Assembly (NCBI GenBank): GCA_902761755.1
Contig: CACWLP010000004.1
Span: forward strand, 1-64,000
Reading direction: 5' to 3'
Source: an uncultured Eubacteriales bacterium
GTDB taxonomy: Bacteria; Bacillota; Clostridia; Christensenellales; Aristaeellaceae
DNA: 64,000 nt
In this document: positions 1 to 8,027 of the stretch, piece by piece
Position numbering within the stretch: position 1 is the first letter of the stretch
How the letters are laid out: the number at the start of each line of letters is the position of its first letter
Notes under the pieces: model-generated
The model's input: the letters and a program-made list of their open reading frames with translations, nothing else
Databases searched by the model: none
Told to the model about the DNA's origin: nothing
Program-made: the position numbers and the translations under genes

Positions 1-44
1 TGTTGCTCCTCGGCGACGTACACGCCGCCGCCTGCGGATTATTG

Positions 45-68
45 ATGAAGGGGCTGTGGCCCCTTCAT
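45..68. repeat. Short perfect inverted repeat downstream of the ABC importer operon
   Basis: A 10-bp perfect inverted repeat (ATGAAGGGGC and GCCCCTTCAT, 4-nt loop) lies just past the stop of the solute-binding protein gene. No T-tract follows on either strand, so it is not a classical intrinsic terminator. It could still end or protect the importer mRNA. I see no gene in positions 1-139. Confidence 0.4.
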
Positions 69-139
69 ACTTCCCCAGGATGCTTTGTCGACAGTCTGAG
101 CTGGCCCGGATGATTCCGGACCAGCTATTTTTTGGTTCT

Positions 140-1717
140 TTACCTGGATTTTCTGATGATTGCCACAGCAATGATGAGAACCCACGCGGCGCCCAAACCG
201 CACAGCAGCGTGATGGCCGTGCCGGGCAGGGGCTCTTCCAGGCTCTTTTCCCGGTCGTCCGCTTTATCCAGCTTATGCAGCAGCTGCGACTGCTTGGCGA
301 AAAGATCGTCAAGAAAAGCGTCGTCGACAGTCTTTTTTCTCATGATTCCTTTCGCCGTTTCCTCGATCAGCTGGCCTGCCGTGTCGCGCAGCGTGGCGGA
401 GCCGTTGAACACGGGCGTTACGAAGGAATGAGCCGGATTGTCGATCAGCAGCTTTGCCGCGTCGATCTTCACATAATAATGCTGGCCGTTGTCCTCTCCG
501 CGGCGGGACAGATAATCCTGGTATTCCTCCGTTTGCTGGGCCTTGAGCGTCACGGGCACGTATCCTTCGGTTTCGGAATAGCCGATCTGGACGCTGTTGG
601 TCAGCAAAAACTGCATGAACAGCCAACTGGCCAGCACTTCCTGGGGATCGTCCTTGTTAAACAGGCAGAGAGAAGGCCCTTGTGAAATCATTTTGGGGTT
701 GCTCCAGTCGTACTGCGGCAGGTGACGCACCACCATTTCAAAATCCACCAGCTGATCTGCGCTGATATCCATATGCGGCGCGGAATTGCCCATCCAGGTA
801 GCCCCGGCGGTGGAGTCGACGGCAAAGATACACTGGCCCGCATTGATGAAATTGCCGGGATAGCCGTCGATCTTGAAGGTGGAAAATTCGCCGTTTTGCA
901 CGTGCCGCGCAACGGTCTTGAGGATTTCCCGTGTATCATCGTTAAAGATTTCGATACTGCCGTCTGCGGTGGAATAAGGCGCGTCCTTCTGCCGCAGCAT
1001 CTGGATCATCATATTATCGGTGGATTTGTAGATAAAGGGGATCATGGTGGTTTGGCCGTTTATCAGGTATTTCCCGTCCTCCCCTTTGGCCATAGCCGCC
1101 TCGGAAACCTCCCAGATGAAATCCCAGGTCAGTTCGTCCGGCAGTTCATAGCCCAGCTTTTCCACCAGCGTTTTATTCACGTAGCAGGCTTCCGTAGATC
1201 GCATAAAGGGCAGCGCGTAATAATGATCCCCGATCGCACATTCCTGCAGAAACTGGGGAACGATCTGCTCCACGGTGGGCGAATCAAATTTCAGCTCGCT
1301 GCCGCCCAGCCCGTACCAGGGATCCGTAAACAGATCGTCCAGGGGCACCATCACGTTTTCTCCCGTCAGGTAAGTGGCGATGTGATCGGGATAGGTGATG
1401 CAGACATTGGGGGTCGTGTTGGTCTGAATATTATTGAGCACGTCCTGATAGATCCTGGCGTAATCCGGCGCCAGGCGCATGGTTACCGTAATATTGGGAT
1501 ACAGCTTCTGAAAATCGGCGATGGCCTGTTCATAGATGGCCGTCTGATTCATGTTTGTATCATTCTTCGCCCAGAATACCACCGTATAATTCCTGGTGGT
1601 ATCGAAATGCGCCGGGGCGGTAAACGCGGCCTTTCTTTCCGCGCCGTGGCAGCCGGTGAGCGAAAAGGCGATCACGGCCAGCAGAAGGATCGACAAAACG
1701 GTTCTGTTCCTGCTCAT
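140..1717 (-). CDS. ABC transporter solute-binding lipoprotein, family 1
   Basis: Extracellular family 1 (sugar-type) solute-binding protein of 525 residues. The N-terminus is a lipoprotein signal peptide with lipobox LTGC at about residues 20-23. The body has the typical 'YTVVFWAKNDTN' opening and the 'INAGQCIFAVDST' region of sugar-binding proteins. It is last in a four-gene importer operon and its ATG overlaps the permease stop by 4 nt, implying translational coupling. The protein is longer than usual and ends with LPGTA (residues 497-501), a hydrophobic stretch and RKSR. That tail is either a membrane anchor or a sortase-like sorting signal, which is odd for a lipoprotein. The substrate cannot be read from sequence; oligosaccharide or sugar is the usual guess. 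Confidence 0.9.
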   Translation of the reverse strand: MSRNRTVLSILLLAVIAFSLTGCHGAERKAAFTAPAHFDTTRNYTVVFWAKNDTNMNQTAIYEQAIADFQKLYPNITVTMRLAPDYARIYQDVLNNIQTNTTPNVCITYPDHIATYLTGENVMVPLDDLFTDPWYGLGGSELKFDSPTVEQIVPQFLQECAIGDHYYALPFMRSTEACYVNKTLVEKLGYELPDELTWDFIWEVSEAAMAKGEDGKYLINGQTTMIPFIYKSTDNMMIQMLRQKDAPYSTADGSIEIFNDDTREILKTVARHVQNGEFSTFKIDGYPGNFINAGQCIFAVDSTAGATWMGNSAPHMDISADQLVDFEMVVRHLPQYDWSNPKMISQGPSLCLFNKDDPQEVLASWLFMQFLLTNSVQIGYSETEGYVPVTLKAQQTEEYQDYLSRRGEDNGQHYYVKIDAAKLLIDNPAHSFVTPVFNGSATLRDTAGQLIEETAKGIMRKKTVDDAFLDDLFAKQSQLLHKLDKADDREKSLEEPLPGTAITLLCGLGAAWVLIIAVAIIRKSR

Positions 1718-2589
1718 CCTTTGAGGCCTCCTCTGGACACGCCAGCCATGATCTTATTGCGGAAAACCAGGAACAGCACGATCAGCGGGGCCGAAATGGC
1801 CACCACCGCAGCCATCATCGCAGGGATATTGTCCCGGCCAAAGCCATTCTCCCGGATTTCCTGAATGCCGTTGGAAACGAGGAAATAGTTTTTATCGTCA
1901 GTGATCAGACGCGGCCAGATATAGGAATTCCAGCATTCGATGGTTTTGAGGATTGTAATGGTGACGATCGTGGGCATGCTGATGGGAATCATAACGCTGA
2001 TCATATATTTGAAATCCGTGGTGCCGTCCACCTGAGCGGCGCGGTACAATTCATCCGGGATCTGCTCAAAGTTTTCCTTGAGCAGATAAATGTAAAACAC
2101 GGATGTCACCGACGGCAGGATCATGCCGGTAAACGTGTTTCTCAGGTTCCATCCGGTGATGGTGACAAAGTTGGTAATGATCACCAGCTCGTTGGGAATC
2201 ATCATCATGGAGAGGAACAGCGTGAACACCAGCTGCTTTCCCTTGAATTCCAGACGGGCGAAGGCGAAGGCGGCCGGAATGATCACGGCCATCATCAGCC
2301 CCGTGGTGCAGAAGGTAAACAGGAGGGTGTTGAGGAAATACCGGCCCAGCGATACTTTCTGGAATGCAAAGGCGTAATTGTCCAGGGTGGGCGCAAGGGT
2401 GATAAACTGCGGGATCCTTTCCGCGTTATAGGCGCCGTAGCTTTTTATGGACGTGAGGAGCATCCAATAGAACGGAAACAGCACCAGCACGGCCCATATC
2501 GTCAGCATGGCGTAATCAAAAGCGTTGAACGCCCGCCTGCGCGCTTTTGCCCTGCGTTCGATGCTGTCAAAATCCAGTTTCGCTTCCAT
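1714..2589 (-). CDS. ABC sugar transporter permease, MalG type
   Basis: Inner-membrane permease of the MalFGK2-type carbohydrate importer family, second of two permeases, about 291 residues with six expected membrane segments. The EAA-like loop contains 'RAAQVDGTTDFKYM'. I chose the ATG at 2589 over the in-frame GTG at 2598 because the AGGTG before it makes a ribosome site at proper spacing and the GTG is part of that site. It lies 13 nt after the MalF-type gene and overlaps the solute-binding gene by 4 nt. The pair should form the membrane channel driven by the ATPase encoded first in the operon. Confidence 0.9.
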   Translation of the reverse strand: MEAKLDFDSIERRAKARRRAFNAFDYAMLTIWAVLVLFPFYWMLLTSIKSYGAYNAERIPQFITLAPTLDNYAFAFQKVSLGRYFLNTLLFTFCTTGLMMAVIIPAAFAFARLEFKGKQLVFTLFLSMMMIPNELVIITNFVTITGWNLRNTFTGMILPSVTSVFYIYLLKENFEQIPDELYRAAQVDGTTDFKYMISVMIPISMPTIVTITILKTIECWNSYIWPRLITDDKNYFLVSNGIQEIRENGFGRDNIPAMMAAVVAISAPLIVLFLVFRNKIMAGVSRGGLKG

Positions 2590-2602
2590 CTTGATCACCT
2601 CG

Positions 2603-3493
2603 TCAGTAATGCACGCGTTTCCTGCTGATCATCAGGTTGATGCAAGTGATGGTCAGCACGATGGCGAACAGGATGATGGCCGCGGCGGAGGCGAAAGACG
2701 GGTAACCGCCGCCGTTATTGTACAGCGTATCGTACACATAGCCCACGATGGTATTCATGCCGGCGGAATTCAGGTCCGTTCCGAACAGGGCGACCGCATC
2801 GGAATACGCCTTGAAAGCGCCGATAAAGCCGGTGATCACCAGATAAAAGATCATGGGCGAAATCATGGGCAGGGTGATTTTCCTGAACACCCGCCAGCGG
2901 GACGCCGCGTCAATCTTCGCCGCGCTGTAGTATTCCGGATTCACGCTGGCCAGGGCGCTGGTGAGGATCAGCACCTTAAAGGGCATCACCACCCAGATGG
3001 TATACACGCACAATACCAGCATTTTTGCCCAGTACGGCCCTCCGATGAAATCCACGCCCTGTCCGCCGAACCATTGGATGATCACGTTGATCAATCCGTC
3101 GGTATAAGCGGTTTTTTTGAACAGGATCATAAACACCAGGCCCACCGCCAGGGTATTGGTCACGTATGGCAGGAAGTAGATCGTCTGAAACAGTTTTTTC
3201 AGCGGTTTGATGGCGTTGAGCCCCAGAGAGATCAGCAGCGCGATCCCTGTGGACAGGGGCACGGTGATGATCACCAGCAGGAATGTATTGCGCACCGCCT
3301 GGAGGAACTGGGCATCCCGCAGCACGTAATGATAATTATACAGGCCAATTCCCTGATAGGATTGGGACGCGAAATTATACCCTTCCTCCAGGGAATAAAT
3401 GAACACGTCGATCAGCGGATACGCCATGAATACGGCCAGGAACAGGATTGCGGGCAGCAGATACAGCCACGCTTTTAGATTGTTCTTTTTCAC
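2603..3493 (-). CDS. ABC sugar transporter permease, MalF type
   Basis: Permease of 296 residues starting MKKNNLKAWLYLLPAILFL, the usual N-terminal helix of MalF/UgpA-type sugar permeases. The EAA-like loop reads 'SAAKIDAASRWRVFRKITLP', which contacts the ATPase in this family. Its start codon overlaps the stop of the upstream ATPase gene by 4 nt (ATGA), so translation is probably coupled. It pairs with the MalG-type permease encoded immediately downstream. Confidence 0.9.
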   Translation of the reverse strand: MKKNNLKAWLYLLPAILFLAVFMAYPLIDVFIYSLEEGYNFASQSYQGIGLYNYHYVLRDAQFLQAVRNTFLLVIITVPLSTGIALLISLGLNAIKPLKKLFQTIYFLPYVTNTLAVGLVFMILFKKTAYTDGLINVIIQWFGGQGVDFIGGPYWAKMLVLCVYTIWVVMPFKVLILTSALASVNPEYYSAAKIDAASRWRVFRKITLPMISPMIFYLVITGFIGAFKAYSDAVALFGTDLNSAGMNTIVGYVYDTLYNNGGGYPSFASAAAIILFAIVLTITCINLMISRKRVHY

Positions 3494-4614
3494 GGCGTGT
3501 TCCTATCCCCCGCGGCGGTTTCCCGCCAGAGCGCTTCGTTGCCGTCTTCGACGGAGAACACGAGCGTCTTGTCCGGGATCAGGCTGAAACGGACGGTTTC
3601 GGCGCCGGGATCCACTTTATTCCTGGCGGAAATGATGGAACGGATCTGGGCGTTCCGGCTGGCCGGATGGGTGGATACCACGCTGGTGTCGCGGCCCATC
3701 ACCTCTACCCGATTCAGTTTCACTTCAAAAGGACCTCTCTCATCCAGAATGAAGCCTTCCGGCCGGATGCCCACGATCACCTGCTGATCGCCGATCCCGG
3801 GCTCCGGCAGCACGGCCTGATCGCCCAGATACAGCATGCCGCCTTTTATTTCGCCGTCAAATACATTGATGGGCGGAGTGCCCAGGAAGGTGGCCACGAA
3901 CAGATTCACCGGATTGTCGTATACGTCCTGGGGCTTGCCGATCTGCTGCACCACCCCGTCCTTCATCACCACGATCATATCGGAGATGCTCATGGCCTCG
4001 TCCTGATCGTGGGTAACGAATATGGTGGTGATCCCCGTTTCTTTCTGGATGCGGCGGATCTCCTCCCGGGTCTGCAGCCGCAGCCGGGCGTCCAGGTTGC
4101 TAAGCGGCTCGTCCAGCAAAAGCACCTTGGGCATTTTCACCAGCGCCCTTGCGATAGCCACGCGCTGCTGCTGCCCGCCGCTCATTTCGCTGGGCTTTCT
4201 TTCCATCAGCCCCTCGATCTGCACCAGCTTCGCCACGGCTAAGGCCCTTTCTTCCATTTCCGCTTTGGGCAGCTTGTTTTTCCCTTTCAGGTTCTGCAAA
4301 GGGAACAGGATGTTTTCCCGCACCGTAAGATGGGGGTACAGCGCGTAATTCTGAAACACCAATCCCACGCCCCGGTTTTCCGGAGGAAGGCGGGTCACAT
4401 CGTCGTCCCCGAAAAAGATCCTGCCCTCGGTAGGCGGCTCCAGGCCGCAGATCAGGTTCAGCGTGGTGGATTTCCCGCAGCCGGAGGGCCCCAGCAGGCC
4501 AATCAGCTTTCCGTCGGGAATTTCAAACGTGAAATCGCTGACGGCGATGACGTCGTCGCCTTTCTTGTTGCGGTTGGGAAACCTTTTCGTCAGATGATCC
4601 AATACTACTTTCAT
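3490..4614 (-). CDS. Sugar ABC transporter ATP-binding protein (MsmK/UgpC type)
   Basis: ATPase of a carbohydrate ABC importer, 374 residues. Walker A is GPSGCGKST, the signature is SGGQQQR and Walker B is LLLDEPLSNLD, with a C-terminal TOBE-like domain. A longer reading from 4689 is possible, but the ATG at 4614 has the ribosome site, matches family length and lies downstream of a strong promoter (4661-4689) that falls inside the longer reading. It is the first gene of the operon, so ATPase-permease-permease-binding protein is the order, the reverse of many sugar importers. Confidence 0.93.
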   Translation of the reverse strand: MKVVLDHLTKRFPNRNKKGDDVIAVSDFTFEIPDGKLIGLLGPSGCGKSTTLNLICGLEPPTEGRIFFGDDDVTRLPPENRGVGLVFQNYALYPHLTVRENILFPLQNLKGKNKLPKAEMEERALAVAKLVQIEGLMERKPSEMSGGQQQRVAIARALVKMPKVLLLDEPLSNLDARLRLQTREEIRRIQKETGITTIFVTHDQDEAMSISDMIVVMKDGVVQQIGKPQDVYDNPVNLFVATFLGTPPINVFDGEIKGGMLYLGDQAVLPEPGIGDQQVIVGIRPEGFILDERGPFEVKLNRVEVMGRDTSVVSTHPASRNAQIRSIISARNKVDPGAETVRFSLIPDKTLVFSVEDGNEALWRETAAGDRNTP

Positions 4615-4660
4615 GCCGATCTTCCCTTTTCTCGCGTTATTCTGCCCAAGAAACAGTTTT

Positions 4661-4689
4661 ATTGTATGCTTTTCCCGCTGAATTGTCAA
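4661..4689 (-). promoter_or_regulatory. Sigma-A promoter of the ABC importer operon
   Basis: On the minus strand the -35 is TTGACA (4684-4689), followed by a 17-bp spacer and -10 TACAAT (4661-4666). It lies 47 nt before the ATPase start and supports that start. Confidence 0.8.
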
Positions 4690-4712
4690 TCATTGCGTGT
4701 AAAAGGGATGCC

Positions 4713-4741
4713 TTGCAGTTCCGCCGCGTAAATGATATAAT
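4713..4741 (+). promoter_or_regulatory. Extended -10 promoter of the GNAT-HlyIII gene
   Basis: The -10 is a perfect TATAAT (4736-4741) with an upstream TGA, as in extended -10 promoters. A weak -35, TTGCAG, sits 17 bp upstream. It is divergent from the importer promoter. Confidence 0.65.
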
Positions 4742-4775
4742 CCCATGTGGAACATTCAGAAAGGACCTGCGCGCC

Positions 4776-6005
4776 ATGGACCTGCTTATCCGGCCTCTTT
4801 CAATGGAAGAGGCGAAGACCATTTACTTTTGCGACCTGCAGCGGGATTTTCCTGCCGACGAGATCAAGCCCTGGGCTGCCATTCGCCGCAGTATGAAACG
4901 CGGCGCATACCGTTGCCTCGGCCTTTTCCGGGAGGATCATCTGCTGGGCTATGCGTTTTTTTTGCTGCATCAGAGCAGCGCGCTGCTGGATTATTTCGCC
5001 ATCCTCCCCGATTTCCGGGGCCAGGGGCTGGGATCCCGTTTCCTTGCGAAAATGCCGGAATATCTGGACGGCAACCCCTGCATCCTGGCGGAGGCCGAAG
5101 CGCCCGATGCCGCGGCTGACGAAACAGAAAAAGAAATCAGAAGCAAACGGCTGCAATTTTATCTGAAAAACGGCCTCCGGGATACCGGCCTTCGCCCGCT
5201 GGTTTTCGGCGTGCGTTTTGCCGTCCTCTGGTTCCCGAATACGTCCGTGCCGCCTCAGGAAGAAGCGCAGACGGTTTACAGCAGCCTGTACCGTTCGTTC
5301 CTGCCGCAATCCGTTTTTCAGAATCAGCTCAGCTTCGGCATCCAAACGACGGACGGCGGCAAAAAACAGCCTTCCATCAATGATCCGCCCCGGCGCGGCG
5401 TGCTGGAGGAGGTTGGAAACGCCGTCACCCACGGCGTAGGCGCGCTGCTGGGGATCGCCGGGCTGGTGCTGCTCCTGCTGCGCTCCGATACCGGCGCGAA
5501 GGTGCTCTCCTCCTGTATTTACGGCTTCTGCATGATCGTCATGTTCCTCATGAGCTGCCTGTATCATTCCTTCAAAGGCGGCAGCAAAGTCAAGCGCGTC
5601 TGGCGCAGATTTGATTATATCTCCATTTATCTGCTCATCGGCGGCTCCTTCACCCCGCTGTGGCTGGTGTACTGGGGCAGCGTCTGGGGCATTGTGCTTT
5701 GCTGCGTGCAATGGGCCATCCTGATCACGGGGATCGTATTCATTTCCGTGTTCGGGCCGGGCAGGCTGCGCTGGATCCATATGACGCTGTATATCGCCGT
5801 AGGCTGGAGCGCGCTGGTTTTCCTGCCCGGCATGCTGAAAAACGATTTGCCGCTCTTTCTGTACATCCTGGGCGGCGGCGTGATCTACACCCTGGGCATC
5901 ATTCCCTTTGCGCTGAAACGGAAGGGCGCGCATTTCCTGTGGCATTTTTTTGTGCTCTTCGGCGCGCTGGTGCAGTTCTTGGGGATTTACCTGTACGTTT
6001 ACTGA
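4776..6005 (+). CDS. GNAT acetyltransferase fused to hemolysin III/PAQR membrane domain
   Basis: A 409-residue two-domain protein. Residues 1 to about 175 are a GNAT fold with the acetyl-CoA loop ILPDFRGQGLGSRFL at 76-90. Residues 207-409 are a hemolysin III (YqfA/PAQR) domain with about seven membrane helices. Its conserved polar residues are all present: E212 and H219 (EEVGNAVTHG), H264 (SCLYH), D280, and H386/H390 (HFLWH), which in PAQR proteins hold a metal. The start at 4776 has an AAAGGA site and lies after the promoter; an upstream in-frame start at 4662 precedes the promoter and is rejected. The natural substrate of either half is unknown. The fusion itself is unusual. Confidence 0.85.
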   Translation: MDLLIRPLSMEEAKTIYFCDLQRDFPADEIKPWAAIRRSMKRGAYRCLGLFREDHLLGYAFFLLHQSSALLDYFAILPDFRGQGLGSRFLAKMPEYLDGNPCILAEAEAPDAAADETEKEIRSKRLQFYLKNGLRDTGLRPLVFGVRFAVLWFPNTSVPPQEEAQTVYSSLYRSFLPQSVFQNQLSFGIQTTDGGKKQPSINDPPRRGVLEEVGNAVTHGVGALLGIAGLVLLLLRSDTGAKVLSSCIYGFCMIVMFLMSCLYHSFKGGSKVKRVWRRFDYISIYLLIGGSFTPLWLVYWGSVWGIVLCCVQWAILITGIVFISVFGPGRLRWIHMTLYIAVGWSALVFLPGMLKNDLPLFLYILGGGVIYTLGIIPFALKRKGAHFLWHFFVLFGALVQFLGIYLYVY

Positions 6006-6017
6006 CGCAGCATACGC

Positions 6018-6054
6018 AAAAAATCCGCCGGTTCATCTGCCGGCGGATTTTTTT
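6018..6054. terminator. Bidirectional intrinsic terminator
   Basis: A 14-bp perfect stem (6018-6031 with 6040-6053) flanked by A and T runs lies between convergent genes and can terminate both. Confidence 0.9.
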
Positions 6055-6055
6055 A

Positions 6056-7054
6056 TTACAGCATTTCGGTGCAGAAATGGCTTCTTTCATCCTGGATATC
6101 CCGGAGGCTTTCCCCGCTTTCTCTTCCATACACCTGCCGCCATAACAGGATCAGATCCCGCACGCGGTACATCCGCATGCCCTCCGGATCGCCGTATCGC
6201 CGGCTCAGCGCTTCCGCGTCCGGCATCTTCTTCCGGTTTTCATCGTCCAATGCTTCCAGCATGGCCAGGATCTCCCGAAAGTGCATGCTTTCCACCCGGT
6301 CCGCTTCTTCCGGCGTGAGCACCAGCGTCAATATTCGTTCCGTGGGATGAGGAAACTCCTGCGCCCGGATCCATTCGGCTTCCGGCTTGACGGCCGTTTT
6401 TGAAAAATGGCTTTTTACCTGGGGGCTCAGATTTTCATAATCTGTTTTGGTGATGCGCTTGTCCCGCAGGTTCCAGCCCCTTCCTTTGCTGTGAGGCAGG
6501 AAAAGCTTCACCTTCTCCGCGCCCCAGCGCTGCGCTTCGTCCAGTACCTGGTCCAGCTGCTCCAGGTTATCTTTGATCACCGGGACGCTTACGTTCACTG
6601 CGATTCCATGGGCCAGCGCGGAGCGAAGCATGGCTTCCAATAAGCCGTGATCTCCCCCGCGCCCGGCGAACCGGTCGTGGTATTCCCCGGTTCCGTACAC
6701 GGTAAAATCCATCATTTCCACACCCAGATCCGCCGTCATGCGCATGAGGGCGTCGATTTCCTCTGGCGGCATGAAATGAAAGCCGTTCATCTGCAGGAAT
6801 TTTGCGGAGGGCATCCCATATGCGCGGCAGAATTCCAGATACTCCCGCAGAAACGGCGTATCCATGCAATACCCGATGTAATAGGAGATCCCGATGCCGC
6901 TGTCCGCGCTTTCCTTAATCAGCCTTTCCGCCAGACGCTGCCCCCGCTCAAAGGAAACGCCCGTGGCCTTCCCGCAGGAAGACAGCAGGCAGTACCGGCA
7001 GTGCGCATGGCACGGCACGCAGTAATTGGCGACTCCCAGCTTAATCGTTTTCAT
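6056..7054 (-). CDS. Radical SAM protein of unknown function
   Basis: A 332-residue radical SAM enzyme with the [4Fe-4S] motif CX3CX2C at C15, C19 and C22 (CHAHCRYC) near the N-terminus. No extra C-terminal cluster motif is clear. It stands alone behind its own promoter and ends in the shared terminator, so context gives no substrate. Other cysteines near the motif (C12, C27) are not part of the canonical cluster. I do not recognise the subfamily. Confidence 0.85.
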   Translation of the reverse strand: MKTIKLGVANYCVPCHAHCRYCLLSSCGKATGVSFERGQRLAERLIKESADSGIGISYYIGYCMDTPFLREYLEFCRAYGMPSAKFLQMNGFHFMPPEEIDALMRMTADLGVEMMDFTVYGTGEYHDRFAGRGGDHGLLEAMLRSALAHGIAVNVSVPVIKDNLEQLDQVLDEAQRWGAEKVKLFLPHSKGRGWNLRDKRITKTDYENLSPQVKSHFSKTAVKPEAEWIRAQEFPHPTERILTLVLTPEEADRVESMHFREILAMLEALDDENRKKMPDAEALSRRYGDPEGMRMYRVRDLILLWRQVYGRESGESLRDIQDERSHFCTEML

Positions 7055-7084
7055 GCTTTTCCTCCGCAGTTGATATGGGGTGTT

Positions 7085-7113
7085 ATTATATCAGCCTGTG
7101 TTCTGCCTGTCAA
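7085..7113 (-). promoter_or_regulatory. Consensus sigma-A promoter of the radical SAM gene
   Basis: Minus-strand TTGACA (7108-7113), 17-bp spacer and TATAAT (7085-7090) with TGA before the -10. It is a full consensus promoter, so expression is probably strong unless repressed. Confidence 0.85.
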
Positions 7114-7156
7114 TCCGTTTTTCATGGCGAAATCGGACGAATATTTTCCAAATTGA

Positions 7157-7185
7157 TTGACAAGGAGGCAAAAAACATATATATT
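7157..7185 (+). promoter_or_regulatory. Promoter of the hydrogenase-like operon
   Basis: TTGACA at 7157-7162, 17-bp spacer, TATATT at 7180-7185, about 35 nt before the first gene of the five-gene operon. Confidence 0.8.
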
Positions 7186-7219
7186 GAAAGCAGATTCCAA
7201 ACAGATACGGGGGATGATT

Positions 7220-7585
7220 ATGACTTTCGGCGATATGGTAAAGGTGCTGCACGCAAAAGTGCTCTGCGGCGAAGACCGGCTGGATAATCCGGCCCGGACT
7301 GCCTGCTGCTCCGACTTGATGAGCGACGTGCTGGCGTTTGTGAATGAAAAAACCGTATTGATCACGGGGCTTACGAACCCCCATGTGGTGCGCACTGCCG
7401 ACATGCTGGATCTCAAATGCCTGGTGTTTGCCCGGGGCAAGGTGCCCTCCGACGATATCCTGGAGCAGGCGCGGGATCAGGGCCTGATCGTCATGACCAC
7501 GCCGGAGACCGCGTTCACCACCTGCGGGCTGCTGTACGAAGCGGGCCTGCGCGGCGTGCCCATCGAATGGCCGGAGGGTGAATAA
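7220..7585 (+). CDS. DRTGG-domain-like small protein
   Basis: A 121-residue soluble protein resembling the DRTGG domain found in clostridial operons with [FeFe]-hydrogenase-like genes. The fold opening MTFGDMVKVLHAKVLCG is shared with the protein at 9357-9701, so the operon carries two paralogues. I chose ATG 7220 because GGGGGA lies 6 nt before it; the ATG at 7214 has no room for a ribosome site. A conserved CX(n)C pattern (ACCSDLMSDVL, TTCGLL) is visible. DRTGG domains are thought to sense or bind small ligands, but the role here is not known. Confidence 0.75.
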   Translation: MTFGDMVKVLHAKVLCGEDRLDNPARTACCSDLMSDVLAFVNEKTVLITGLTNPHVVRTADMLDLKCLVFARGKVPSDDILEQARDQGLIVMTTPETAFTTCGLLYEAGLRGVPIEWPEGE

Positions 7586-7587
7586 GC

Positions 7588-8013
7588 ATGAGCGCCATCA
7601 TCCATGAAGTCTACCCCGTGGAGGCCGGCGATTACACCCGCGCCGGCGAAGCCTCGGCGGACATCAAGCGCCGGCTGAAGCAGCTGGGGGTCTCCTCCGA
7701 CGTGATGCGGAAGGTAGCCGTGGCTTCCTACGAGGTGGAATTGAACCTGGTAATCCATTCCCTGGGCGGCAAGCTGACGCTGGAAGTGGGCACGGACGGG
7801 ATCCATCTTCTCTCCGAGGACGTGGGCCCCGGCATCCCCGATATTTCCCTGGCCATGCGGGAGGGCTGGTCCACCGCCAGCGAAGAGGCGCGTTCCCTGG
7901 GATTCGGCGCCGGGATGGGCCTTCCCAATATGAAACGAAACGCAGACGGATTTGACATTCAGAGTGAAGTGGGCAAGGGCACGCGTATCGACATGCGCTT
8001 CAACCTCGCCTGA
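7588..8013 (+). CDS. GHKL ATP-binding protein (RsbT/RsbW-like)
   Basis: A 141-residue histidine-kinase-like ATPase domain protein. The N box is EVELNLVIHS, G1 is EDVGPGIPD and the lid/G2 is LGFGAGMGLPNMK. This is the layout of anti-sigma-type serine kinases such as RsbW and RsbT. The gene follows the DRTGG gene by 2 nt and has a GGAGGG ribosome site. In this operon it may phosphorylate a partner in response to the hydrogenase-like sensor, but no partner STAS protein is seen in the window. Confidence 0.85.
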   Translation: MSAIIHEVYPVEAGDYTRAGEASADIKRRLKQLGVSSDVMRKVAVASYEVELNLVIHSLGGKLTLEVGTDGIHLLSEDVGPGIPDISLAMREGWSTASEEARSLGFGAGMGLPNMKRNADGFDIQSEVGKGTRIDMRFNLA

Positions 8014-8027
8014 GAAAGCAGGATATC

